Below, in pieces: positions 11,024-20,211 of a DNA stretch of 64,000 nucleotides. Position 1 is the stretch's first letter, and every line of letters begins with the position of its first letter. A model generated the notes under the pieces. It was not told where the DNA came from. It did not search any database and worked only from the letters and a program-made list of their open reading frames with translations. The DNA lies in the NCBI RefSeq assembly GCF_042186555.1, contig NC_133332.1:236262015-236326014 (forward strand), read 5' to 3'. This DNA is from Aquarana catesbeiana. Taxonomy: Eukaryota; Chordata; Amphibia; Anura; Ranidae. The position numbers and the translations under genes were made by a program.

Positions 11024-11106
11024 ATGGGCTGTCCTGGAAGACGCTTGGAGAAAAACTGAGTTAGACTTACCGGTAACTCCTTTTCTGAGAGTCTTCCAGG
11101 ACAGCC
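11024..11106 (+). repeat. DIRS copy 1 internal complementary region
   Basis: The left half GGCTGTCCTGGAAGACGC followed by TTGGAGAAAAA is the complement of the left terminus. The right half CTGAGTTAGACTTACC followed by GGTAACTCC...GGACAGCC is the complement of the right terminus. In the DIRS model this segment templates the junction of a circular intermediate. Confidence 0.9.
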
Positions 11107-11184
11107 GGATTCCCACCCGGTTCTGTCTGAAGTTATGTGTATTATGCATATGTTTTGCAGGGTCCTACGGTTCTTGAGAAGACA

Positions 11185-11318
11185 TGGGCCTGGAGGACCG
11201 CCCTTTTATCTGGTGGGTGTAACATGTTTCCTGTCCTGGTAGGAGGAGCCCAAGGTCTCATGGGCTGTCCTGGAAGACTCTCAGAAAAGGAGTTACTGGT
11301 AAGTCTAACTCAGCTTTT
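11185..11318 (+). repeat. DIRS copy 1 right inverted terminal repeat
   Basis: Runs from GGGCCTGGAGGACC through GGTGGGTGTAACATG and GGCTGTCCTGGAAGAC to GGTAAGTCTAACTCAG. The terminal part is complementary to 11056-11106. The outward-reading GGTAAGT is a perfect splice-donor consensus. Confidence 0.88.
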
Positions 11319-11873
11319 TCATCATTTTTTTCACTCTCCTTTTTTTTTTTTCTTTTTTTTTTTCATTGGCCACTCCTTATGCACATTTGCAGTGAGACTT
11401 TTGTCACAACCTCTGCAATCCTCATATTCACTTAAATGCCATTTACTTTTTGGGTATAGATTTCCCAATATATATTTCTTGACTTATGTCGTCACTTGTT
11501 TTGGAGCATACTGGGTTTACAATTGATTATTTAATTATTATCATTATTCACAATATACTACTATCACAAACTATATACACATTTCACATTTTGTTCCCAG
11601 ATACGTTGCTTCAACTTTACAATACCCTTGTTTGTGGGGACACCTCGTCCCACTTTGTACCTTCTACTCTGCCCGATGTTGCATCCCTCCATGTGCCGCC
11701 TCTTGGCCCACCCTACGCCCACAGCCACGTACCACAATTGCTGCCTGAGTTGGTGAGTGTGTTTGGTCAACCATCTATACACACTAAATGTTCATTTATT
11801 AATTTTTATTCTTTTATATGGACAATATTGTTTATTATATTTTCTATATATATTCCATAGGAATTTTTGGTTG
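11319..11873. other. Internal non-coding region of the hammerhead element, right part
   Basis: Continuation of the element interrupted by the DIRS insertion, beginning in a T-rich tract (11323-11362). It has no convincing ORF and leads directly into the hammerhead ribozyme. Confidence 0.5.
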
Positions 11874-11932
11874 CATCAGCTCCTGATGAGTGGAGAAACA
11901 TCCACGAAACACGTCGAACTTTGTTTTGATGC
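11874..11932 (+). ncRNA. Hammerhead ribozyme, type I with minimal helix III
   Basis: The full conserved core is present in order. CTGATGA (11883-11889) is followed by stem II GTGG/CCAC (11890-11893 and 11102-range equivalent 11902-11905) around an 8-nt loop, then GAAA (11906-11909), CACG and the cleavage triplet GTC (11913-11915). Stem I closes through C-G and U-A next to the core and a perfect distal pairing GCATCA (11874-11879) with TGATGC (11927-11932). The very short helix III matches the minimal form reported for Penelope-like retroelements, which may work as dimers. It is predicted to cleave after C11915. No catalytic-core base is missing. Confidence 0.8.
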
Positions 11933-11938
11933 CCCTTG

Positions 11939-12333
11939 TGACATCTCATACGAAATTACATTTATATTATACTGTACGTTTTACTCATTACATCATTTTT
12001 TCCTACTTATTAAATGCACATTTACCATGTGGGTACAGTTGTCGGTATCAGGCATGTTGTTGCTAGCAATTATGTTTTACTATCTAATTTTTTTTTTCAT
12101 CCAATTATGTGTTGCCATACATGTAATACTTTATCATGTTTATGCCATGTGCACGCCTCTTATATGTATATGAAATGAACACTTTTTACCGAATATGAAA
12201 TGAATACTCTTTTTTTATTGTCTGTTATTTATTATAACCAATAAACATTTCATGATGACATTCAAACATGGTTTACTTTACCTCCACTACCCAAGTGCTT
12301 CATCTTAAAGTCCCACTTTCCTTTTTGTATGTA
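11939..12333 (+). repeat. Inverted terminal arm (right)
   Basis: Partner of 5281-5669 in opposite orientation. It lies directly after the hammerhead ribozyme and is followed by the end unit TATACCGGGATGGAAGCACT, which also appears inverted at about 5692-5710. Confidence 0.85.
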
Positions 12334-12399
12334 CCTATATACCGGGATGGAAGCACTTAATTGTGCTTCATTTAAAGTCCCAATTCCCCCATATTTGCA

Positions 12400-12601
12400 T
12401 TGCAATGGGCAGGGTGCGTTTTGGGAGCACTATTTACAGCGCTTTTAAATCGCCCCAAAGATGCTGCTGGCAGGACTTTTCAGAACGTCCCGCCAGCGCA
12501 TCGCCCCAATGCGAACAGACACTGCAATGAATGGGAGGCGGTTTTCAGAGGTTAATTCTAGTGCTAAAGCGTCTGAAAACCGCCTCAGTGTGAAAGAGAT
12601 C
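12400..12601. repeat. Right half of the split older repeat
   Basis: Resumes the repeat broken at 5270 after the 12-bp duplication. It includes GCGGTTTTCAGA and GTCTGAAAACCGC inverted blocks. Non-coding. Confidence 0.6.
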
Positions 12602-13565
12602 TTAAAGGTTTTGTAAAGGTTCCTTTGTTATTTAAAAAAAAAAAATGTCATACCTACCTCCACTGTGCAGCTCGTTTTGCACAGAGTGGCCCCGATCCTC
12701 ATCTTCTGGGGTCCCTCAGCGGCTGTCTCGGCTCCCCCTCACATCAGCTAACCCCCGTTCTGGGAAGCGCTCTCCCAAGGGGGTTAGCTTGCGGCAGTGT
12801 TAATGCAGCAAATTTAAATTTAGTTTTAGTCTTAGGACTAAAATGGCATTTTAATTTTAGTCCCATTTTAGTCTTCTGCAATTGTTTTAGTTTTAGTCGT
12901 ATTTAGTCGACTAAATCTCCAGTACATTTTAGTCGACTAAAACTCATTTTAGTCGTCTAAAATCGAATGGGTGTAATTCAATTGTAATGCATTAGTTAAC
13001 AATTCTCTACAATTTGCAAACTCATTATATACTGTTGGAGTGAAAAATCGAATATGTTATTTATTATTACATTGAGGTATGAACATGCACTACAGATCAG
13101 TGTTAAATTTGAAGTCAAATTTCAATTTAGTTTTAGTCTTAGTCTTTTGACTAAAATGGTATTTTAGTCGTATATTAGTAATTTCAATTGTTTTAGTCGT
13201 ATTTTAGCCGACTAAAATAATATTCATTTAGTCGACTAAAATGTTTTAGTCGACGAAATTAACACTGGCTTGCGGGCACGCTCCCGTGATACAGTCGGCG
13301 GCGATAGCCGCCGACTCTATCACTCGGCCCCACCCCCGACGCGCAGTGTCATTGATTTGATTGACAGCAGCAGAAGCCAATGGCTGCACTGCTATCAATC
13401 ATCCAATGAATGAGCCGAGAAGCCAGCGCGTTCATGACGCGGGACTTTCGAGGGCTCAGGTAAGTAAACGGGGGCCTGGGGGCCGCTACTCATTGGATGT
13501 TTTTTCACCTTAATGCATAGAATGCATTAAGGTGAAAAAACATGTACCGTTACAACCCCTTTAAG
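12602..13565. mobile_element. MITE with TTAAAGG-type inverted ends, carrying a nested hAT MITE
   Basis: The left end is TTAAAGGTTTTGTAAAGG. The right end is TTGTAACGG-complement sequence finishing in AACCCCTTTAA, with an internal stem TTTTTTCACCTTAATGCAT/ATGCATTAAGGTGAAAAAA at about 13500-13540. A hAT-type MITE (12795-13267) is inserted in it. A related segment starts at about 17475. Non-coding. Confidence 0.6.
12795..13267. mobile_element. hAT-type MITE with perfect 8-bp target duplication
   Basis: Termini are CAGTGTTAAT and ATTAACACTG. The flanking 8 bp GCTTGCGG occur on both sides (12787-12794 and 13268-13275) without mismatch. The interior is a dense array of variants of TTTTAGTCGACTAAAA. 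8-bp duplications and CA..TG ends are typical of hAT elements. There is no transposase, so it depends on a source element elsewhere. Confidence 0.85.
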
Positions 13566-13644
13566 GTGAGAATCCTTCTGTGCTGCTGCCCCCTTTATCT
13601 TACCATCTTACCTGAACTCGATCGTTCCAGCATCGAGGACGAAA

Positions 13645-14295
13645 CTTTTTTTTATTCTTTTTCACACAAATAGAGCTTTCTTTTGGTTGTATTTAATCAC
13701 CACTGGGGTTTTTATTTTTATCTATTTTTGCTAAATAAACACAGACCTAAAATTTTGAAAACAAAAAAACCTTTTCATAGTTTGTTAAATTTTGCAAACA
13801 GGTAATTTTTATCCTTCAGTGATGTTCGCTGATGAGGCAGCACTGATAGGCTGCACTATAGGCAGCATTGATGGGAACTGGTAAGCAGCACTGATAGGTG
13901 ACACTGATGAGGAGGCTCCAATTGGCAGCACTGATGGGCACTAATTGGCATCACTGGTGGGCACTGATTGGCAACACTGGTGGACACTGTTGGGACTGCA
14001 CTGATAATCAGGACACTGATAATCAGTGTTGATGTCCCTTTTACAGAAGCCGGTTATTGGCTCTCTTCTCCCTTCCTCATGCTGTCAGCGTGAGGAAAGG
14101 AGTGCCAATAACCGGCTTCTGTTTACATCCGTGATCAGCTGTAATTGGACACAGCTGATCACACGGTAAAGACTCGCTGATTGGTTCTGTACCTCAATCT
14201 GTGATCAGCAGTATCTGGAGGACACTGTGATCACAGAGCGCGCTGCCCACACCCCACACCATCATTCGACTATATTACAGTCAGCAAGTGGTTAA
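13645..14295 (-). mobile_element. MITE-like element, TTAACCACTT family, reversed (copy A2)
   Basis: It ends in CAAGTGGTTAA at 14295 and carries the block AGAGCTTTCTTTTGGTTGTA, the reverse of the AAGAAAGCTCT block of copy A1. It contains short direct repeats of the type CACTGATGGGCACT (13900-13990). Its TTAA end abuts copy A3. Confidence 0.55.
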
Positions 14296-15116
14296 CCACT
14301 TGACCTCCGTAAGATTTACCCCCCTTTATTACCAGGCCATGTTAATTTGACAATTTCACAGTCATGCAACGCTGTACCCAATAAAATGCGTTTTTTTATG
14401 TTTTATGCTATACAAAAAAAAAAAAGACTTGACAATTTTGAAAAAAACAACTGTTTTTTTCTATCTGCTATAAAACATATCCAATAAAAAATTGAATTTC
14501 TTCATAAAATATGTATTCTGCTACATATTTTTGGTAAAAAAAATCCCAATAAGGGTATATTGATTGGTTTACGCAAAAGCTATAGCATCTACAAACTATG
14601 GGATTTTTTTTTTTTTTTTTTTTTACTAGTAATGGTAGCGATCAGCGACTTATAGTGGGACTGTGATATTGGGCCGAACATTCTGACACTAACTGACACT
14701 TTGAGGACCAGTAACACTAATACAGTGATCAAAAATATGCACCTTTCACTGCACTAATGACACTGGCTGGGAAGGGGTTAAACATCTAGGGCGATCAAAG
14801 GGTTGACTGTGTGCCTAAACAGTGGTTATGTGAACTGTGTGAGAGGTGCTTTTACTAGGGGAAGAGATGGATTTAATTCCCAGCTTTGCAGGTGCACAAA
14901 CTCCATCCCTTCCCTCCTGTTAGAACAGCGATCTGCCTTGTTTACATAGGCAGTTTGCAGTTCTGTCTCTCTACCCGACAATCGGCAGGTGCCGGCAGAT
15001 ATTGAGTACCTGGCACCCGCCGATCTTCTTCCACTGTGTATAACAGCGGAAGCGAGCCGGCGGCGCGCATGCATGCCCCCTACCCAGAAATGTCAGATCA
15101 CATACATCATATATAT

Positions 15117-16686
15117 ATACAGTGGGGACGGAAAGTATTCAGACCCCCTTAAATTTTTCACTCTGTGTTATATTACAGCCATTTGCTAAAATCATTTAAG
15201 TTCATTTTTTTCCTCATTAATGTACACACAGCACCCCATATTGACAGAAAAACACATAATTGTTGACATTTTTGCAGATTTATAAAAAAAAAACAAAAAA
15301 AAACAACTGAAATATCACATGGTCCTAAGTATTCAGACCCTTTGCTCGGTATTTAGTAGAAGCACCCTTTTTGATCTAATACAGCCATGAGTCTTTTTGG
15401 GAAAGATGCAACAAGTTTTTCACACCTGGATTTGGGGATCCTCTGCCATTCCTCCTTGCAGATCCAGTTCTGTCAGGTTGGATGGTAAACGTTGGTGGAC
15501 AGCCATTTTTAGGTCTCTCCAGAGATGCTCAATTGGGTTTAAGTCAGGGCTCCGGCTGGGCCATTCAAGAACAGTCAAGGAGTTGTTGTGAAGCTACTCC
15601 TTTGTTATTTTAGCTGTGTGCTTAGGCTCATTGTCTTGTTGGAAGGTAAACCTTCAGCCCAGTCTGAGGTTCTGAGCACTCTGGAGAAGGTTTTAATCCA
15701 GAATATCCCTGTACTTGGCCGCATTCATCTTTCCCTCGATTGCAACCAGTCGTCCTGTCCCTGCAGCTGAAAAACACCCCCACAGCATGATGCTGCCACC
15801 ACCATGCTTTACTGTTGGGACTGTATTGGACAGGTGATGAGCAGTGCCTGGTTTTCTCCAAACATACCGCTTAGAATTAAGTTTTTTAGCAAACTCCATG
15901 CGGGCTTTCATGTGTCTTGCACTAAGGAGAGGCTTCCATTGGGCCACTCTGCCATAAAGCCCTGACTGGTGGAGGGCTGCAGTGATGGTTGACTTTCTAC
16001 AACTTTCTCCCATCTCCCAACTGCATCTCTGGAGCTAAGCCACAGTGATCTTTGGGTTCTTCTTTACCTCTCTCACCAAGGCTCTTCTCCCCTGATAGAT
16101 CAGTTTGGCCGGATGGCCTGCTCTAGGAAGGGTTCTGGTCGTCCCAAACGTCTTCCATTTAAGGATTATGGAGGCCACTGTGCTCTTAGGAACCTTAAAT
16201 GCAGCAGACATTTTTTTGTAACCTTGGCCAGATCTGTGCCTTGCCACAATTCTGTCTCTGAGCTCTTCAGGCAGTTCCTTTGACCTCATGATTCTCATTT
16301 GCTCCGACATGCACTGTGAGCTGTAAGGTCTTATATAGATAGGTGTGTGGCTTTCCTAATCAAGTCCAATCAGTATAATGAAACACAGCTGGACTCAAAT
16401 GAAGGTATAGAACCATCTCAAGGATGATCAGAAGAAATGGACAGCACCTGAGTTAAATATATGAATGTCACAGCAAAGGGTCTGAATACTTAGGACCATG
16501 TGATATTTCAGTTTTTCTTTTTTAATAAATCTGCAAAAATGTCAACAATTCTGTGTTTTTCTGTCAATATGGGGTGCTGTGTGTACATTAATGAGGAAAA
16601 AAATGAACTTAAATGATTTTAGCAAATGGCTGCAATATAACAAAGAGTGAAAAATTTAAGGGGGTCTGAATACTTTCCGTCCCCAC

Positions 16687-16690
<4 letters not shown>
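15117..16690 (-). mobile_element. Tc1/mariner transposon (copy 1)
   Basis: Terminal inverted repeats are CAGTGGGGACGGAAAGTATT (from 15119) and AATACTTTCCGTCCCCACTG (to 16688), extending inward through CAGACCCCCTTAAATTTTTC. TA dinucleotides flank the left end and a TG/TA-rich microsatellite flanks the right. Gene order and sequence match the copy at 60006-61506. The encoded transposase is broken. Confidence 0.9.
15357..16310 (-). pseudogene. Tc1-like transposase remnant (copy 1)
   Basis: Read on the minus strand from an ATG at 16310, the N-terminus is a paired-type helix-turn-helix domain (KELPEELRDRIVARH, GQGYKKMSAAFKVPKSTVAS) that binds the terminal repeats. The catalytic domain follows in pieces (GGSIMLWGCFSAAGTGRLVA). 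The segment with the first catalytic aspartate (WSDET in copy 2) is deleted between EFAKK and LNSKRYVW, and several frameshifts separate the blocks. The Asp-x34-Glu end can still be traced toward 15400. The family cuts and pastes DNA at TA sites; this copy is dead. Confidence 0.85.

Positions 16691-16722
<32 letters not shown>
16690..16722. repeat. (TG)n/(TA)n microsatellite
   Basis: TGTGTGTGTATATATATA-type tract directly next to the Tc1 right end. Confidence 0.85.
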
Positions 16723-16725
<3 letters not shown>

Positions 16726-16792
16726 GTGATCTGGCGCACAGCTGCCGCCCTGTAGCAGTGAAACTGCTATAGAGCGGACCTAAAGTGGTTAA

Positions 16793-17867
16793 GCTTTGAC
16801 AAAAAACAAACGGAAAGCTCATTGATTTCTATGTAGTTTTGTTCCAGATTTTGATCTCTACAGTTTAGTAAATCAACCTCAGTGTTTCTGGCTGTACCAC
16901 TGACTCATTCCCACCACAATTCCCACATCCAGGGTTCAGTTCTTCATGCACGTTTGCATGTATTTACAATGTGTTTGTGGCACATTTGCAGTGCTTTTGA
17001 GGTGTTATTTATGATTTTTATGCATTTATGGTGAGTTGTGTTTACATGCAAAAAGAAATGCAGCATGCTATATTTATTTTTTTATTTTTTTTTTAAGGCT
17101 CATTGAAATACACTACATTAGTGGCCTGTTCACACCAATTGCAGTATGGAAAACATGCTTTTCCCGCAACGCACAGAAACGCCCTTGTTAGACTCACAAG
17201 GTAACTGTTAAAGGCATCCCACACACATCTAGCAAGCGTATTGTGCAGCCATTTGGTAATGCAGAACCACATGTGGTTTGTATAAAAACGTGCACGTGCT
17301 GTACTTCTTGTACATCTCCAAGCGTTTGCCAGCCTATTGAAATACATGGGCTGTCAAACATGCGCTGGGCGGGAACACACAAAATCATGTATGTGAGCCT
17401 GTCCTAATTCTTCTTACAGATGCGTTTGTACTGCTTCAAAATTGTGTTCATCTGCATCTGGTGTAAATGAGCCCTTAAAGTGTTTGTAATGGTTGACGTT
17501 TTTTTACCTTCATGAATTTTATGTGTGCAGCAGTCCCCTCAATACTTACCTGAGCACAATCTTCCTCTAGCAATTTGCACGAGAGCCGCGGCTCTCTGGA
17601 GACTCTCCCTCCTCATTGGCTGAGACAGCAGTAGCCAATGAGCCAGTGAGAAGAGGGTGGGGCCAAGCCACAGCTCTCTGTGTGAATGTACACACAGAGC
17701 CATGGATTGGAAGACCCCATTAAAAGCTTCTTGCTCTGGGGGCAAGGGTGAGGAGTGCTGGCGGGGGACCAGAGAAGAGGAGGATCGGGGCTGCCCTGCG
17801 CAAAACCACTGATTAGAGCAAGTAACTATGGCATGTTTATTATTTTTTTTGTTTTTGACTTCAACCT
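16793..17867. other. No gene seen; remnants of MITEs
   Basis: Contains a TTTAGTAAATCAACCT end (16864-16880) like the family at 4395. From about 17475 there is a segment similar to the TTAAAGG-type MITE at 12602 (TTAAAGTGTTTGTAATGG). No coding signal was recognised. Confidence 0.4.
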
Positions 17868-18957
17868 CCTTCATGACCACGTAATAGCCGAATGATGTCT
17901 ACAGCACGGTCCCACTTTGCCAGGAGGGTGACATGTGATGTTCTACCGTGATCGTGCTACCCACACACCACCCTGCAGCCAGCTGATCACAGTGTAAACA
18001 GGATTTGCCGGTTATCGGCAATCCTTTCCTCGTGCTGACAGCGCGTGAGGAGTGGAGAGCCGGTAACCAGCAAATCTAAAAAAGGTACATCTACACTAAT
18101 AATCAGGGCAGCCCCAATGGTGCCCACTCATGCTACCAATCAGTGCCCTCCAGTGCTGCCTATCAGTGCAGCCTAATCAGCGCACATCAGTGAAAGAGAA
18201 AAATTACTTATTTACAAAATTTTAGAACAGAAATTAAAGCGGAGGTTTGCTGAAAAAAAAAATATTAAAAGCCAGCAGCTACAAATACTGCAGCTGCTGT
18301 CTTTTAATATATGGACACTTACCTGTCCAGGGAGCCCGCGATGTCGGCAGCCGAAGCCGATCCGTCCTTTGGCTCTCGGCTGCTGCCGCCACCATCCTCG
18401 GTAAGGGAATAAGGAAGTGAAGCCCTGCGGCTTCACTTCCTGGTTCCCTACTGCGCATGCGCGAGTCGCGCTGTGCGTCCTCTTAGCTCCCTGCTGTATT
18501 CTGTGTCTCACAGTATACAGCGGTGGAGGAGGACAGAGTAGGCGGCGGAAGTGGCGTAGGTCACCGCAATCACCGCGGTGATCTATGCCAGGAAGTGGGA
18601 GCAAATACCTGTATTAGACAGGTATCTGCTCCCTCCTCCCGCCTGAAAGGTGCCAAATGTGACACCGGAGCGGGGGAGGAATCCAAAAAGTGGAAGTTCC
18701 ATTTTTGGGTGGAACTCCACTTTAAGAAAAACTTTTCTTTTTTGTTTTAATTTTCTATCTTTTTTTGATTGTTTAGCAAAATCTAAAAAAAACCCAGTGG
18801 CGATTAATAACCAAAAGAAAGCTCTATCTGTTTTCAAAAAATGCTAAAATTTTCATTTGGGTACAGTGTTTCATGACTGCACAATTGTCATTCAAAATGT
18901 GACAGTGCTGAAAGCTAAAAATTGGCCTGGGCAGGAAGGGGGTAGGCAAGTGGTTAA
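17868..18957. mobile_element. MITE-like element, TTAACCACTT family (copy A4), with nested MITE
   Basis: Ends in GGCAAGTGGTTAA at 18957 and carries the CCAAAAGAAAGCTCTAT block shared with copies A1 and A2. A second MITE (18234-18724) is inserted in its T-rich centre. The left end is decayed and only approximately placed. Confidence 0.55.
18234..18724. mobile_element. MITE with TTAAAGCGGAGGTT/GGAACTCCACTTTAA ends
   Basis: Inverted ends TTAAAGCGGAGGTT and GGAACTCCACTTTAA. The interior is CpG-rich (18330-18640) with a purine/pyrimidine hairpin around GACAGGTATCTGCTCCC and GGGAGCAAATACCTGT. A related end TTAAAGCGGAATT is at 55838. Non-coding. Confidence 0.65.
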
Positions 18958-18970
18958 TATCACTTTAATG

Positions 18971-19311
18971 CAGGGGTCTCCAAACTTTCTAAACAAAGAC
19001 CCTTTATAATCCTTCATACTTCATAGGGGCCAGGGCTGTGGCTATTAGGAGTAGAAAATGTCCTGGCATTAATAATAATGCCCCATTGTTGATGTCAGTG
19101 AGAGTGAATAGTGTCCCATCATTGGTGTCAGTGAGAAGAACAGTGCCCCATCATTGGTGTTAGTGGCAGGAATAGTGCCCCATCATTGTTGTCAGTGGCA
19201 GGAATTATGTCCCATTTTTAATGTCAGTGGGAAGAATAGTGCTTCAGGGGCCATATAAAGGCAATCAAAGGGCCGCATCTGACCCCCAAGCCACAGTTTG
19301 GTTTAATGTAT
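18971..19311. mobile_element. hAT-like repeat with internal minisatellite
   Basis: Starts CAGGGGTCTCCAAACTTTCT and ends near CCACAGTTTGG, an imperfect inverted partner of the start. Between about 19075 and 19245 there are four to five degenerate ~30-bp units containing GTGCCCCATCATTG.TGTCAG. Non-coding. Confidence 0.6.
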
Positions 19312-19750
19312 TAGATGTGTGCTCACAAGAATATTATAACATAGCAACCATGCAGCTCCTAGGGCAAGGATCCATATGTGTCTGAAGATGGATGTGCTCT
19401 GAATTGAATCATTCACTTCAAACTGGTGACTTCTGTCTGAATTTGTGATTAGCACAGCCCATGACTCTTGTCAGCAGCCAGTAGTTCAGGGAGCTGGTCA
19501 CCCAACCCCTCAATATAAAAGGGTGATGTTGAGAGTAGCCATAGTGTCAGTGTATAAAAATATCTTGTGCACCAGTGAAAAAAAAAGCAGCAAACAATAA
19601 AGTGATAAAAACACCCTAAACTGAAAGGTGGATGTGCTGCACTGCCATAAAATAGATGACATTAATCGATATTTGTGTTATACTCCAAATAGGGTAGAAT
19701 GTATCAACCTTATGCAAATAATTAAAATTAAATCATTGATACAACACTTA
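19312..19750. other. No gene seen
   Basis: Unclassified spacer between the hAT-like repeat and the Harbinger terminus. No coding or structural signal was recognised. Confidence 0.4.
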
Positions 19751-19905
19751 TGCCCTGTACACAGGATCGGACATTGATCGGACATTCCGACAACAAAATC
19801 CATCGGATGTTGGCTCAAACTTGTCTTGCATACACACGGTCGCACAAAGTTGTCGGAATTTCCTAACGTCAAGAACGCGGTGACGTACAATAAGTACGTC
19901 GGGAC

Positions 19906-19976
19906 TATAAAAGGGCAGTTCAATACCAAGTGCGCCACCCTTTGGGCTCCTTTTGCTAATCTCGTGTTAGTAAAAG
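19906..19976 (+). promoter_or_regulatory. TATA box and 5'-leader hairpin of the Harbinger nuclease gene
   Basis: TATAAAAG (19906-19913) predicts a start near 19936. About 14 nt later lies a 10-bp stem with one G-U pair: CTTTTGCTAA (19950-19959) and TTAGTAAAAG (19967-19976) around a 7-nt loop. The same stem is in the copies at 56299-56336 and 63796-63822. In the 56299 copy the fourth position changes T to C and the partner A to G, which keeps the pair. It is therefore a conserved RNA or DNA hairpin at the extreme 5' end of the predicted transcript. Confidence 0.6.
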
Positions 19977-20211
19977 TTTGGTGAGAGACGATTCGCGCTT
20001 TTTCAGACTCGTGGTTTTCAGTTTGTTTTTCTGCTGTTCAGTTTGTGCTTGTGGGTTTGTATCTGGTCTTCAGTGCAGGTAGTGAGTTCGCATTGATTTA
20101 TCATTGTGTTCTTGTCTGCTCGTTGCTGATTTTCAGGTTGCTCTTCGCAGGCCTTGCTGTTCTTCAGTGCGTTCTGTTACTTCGTTCTGACCAGCCGACC
20201 GTTTTGAAGCC

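Larger units (their letters stand above)
6578..11318 (+). mobile_element. DIRS-1-like tyrosine-recombinase retrotransposon (copy 1)
   Basis: The ends are inverted repeats: GTCTTCCAGGACAGCCCATG (from 6591) against CATGGGCTGTCCTGGAAGAC (to about 11278), continuing through the AGGAGG and GGGTGTAAC blocks. An internal complementary region at 11024-11106 joins the complements of both outer termini, which is the hallmark of DIRS elements. Coding content in order is gag (7194-8303), RT/RNase H/methylase-like (8312-10139) and tyrosine recombinase (about 10000-10997). There is no target-site duplication, as expected for recombinase-mediated insertion; the site is a T run. All ORFs are broken, so it is inactive. 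Confidence 0.92.
5271..12399 (+). mobile_element. Hammerhead-ribozyme retroelement (Penelope-like or retrozyme-like), split by a DIRS element
   Basis: The element is flanked by the direct duplication TTGCAATGGGCA (5259-5270 and 12400-12411). Its left end (5281-5669) is a long inverted copy of 11939-12333. The unit TTGTGCTTCATTTAAAGTCC followed by AATTCCCCCATATTTGCAT occurs both near 5712-5757 and at the right end, so the forward element starts and ends with the same sequence. A hammerhead ribozyme lies at 11874-11932. Without the nested DIRS (6578-11318) it is about 2.4 kb and has no credible ORF. Variable-length target duplications, mixed inverted/direct terminal repeats and a hammerhead are features reported for Penelope-like elements; the class is inference because no RT or GIY-YIG domain is present. 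Confidence 0.65.
14292..16792. mobile_element. MITE-like element, TTAACCACTT family (copy A3), interrupted by Tc1
   Basis: Begins TTAACCACTTGACC and ends CCTAAAGTGGTTAA, with the Tc1 element 15117-16690 inserted. The nested order dates the Tc1 insertion after this element. No coding capacity of its own. Confidence 0.6.
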
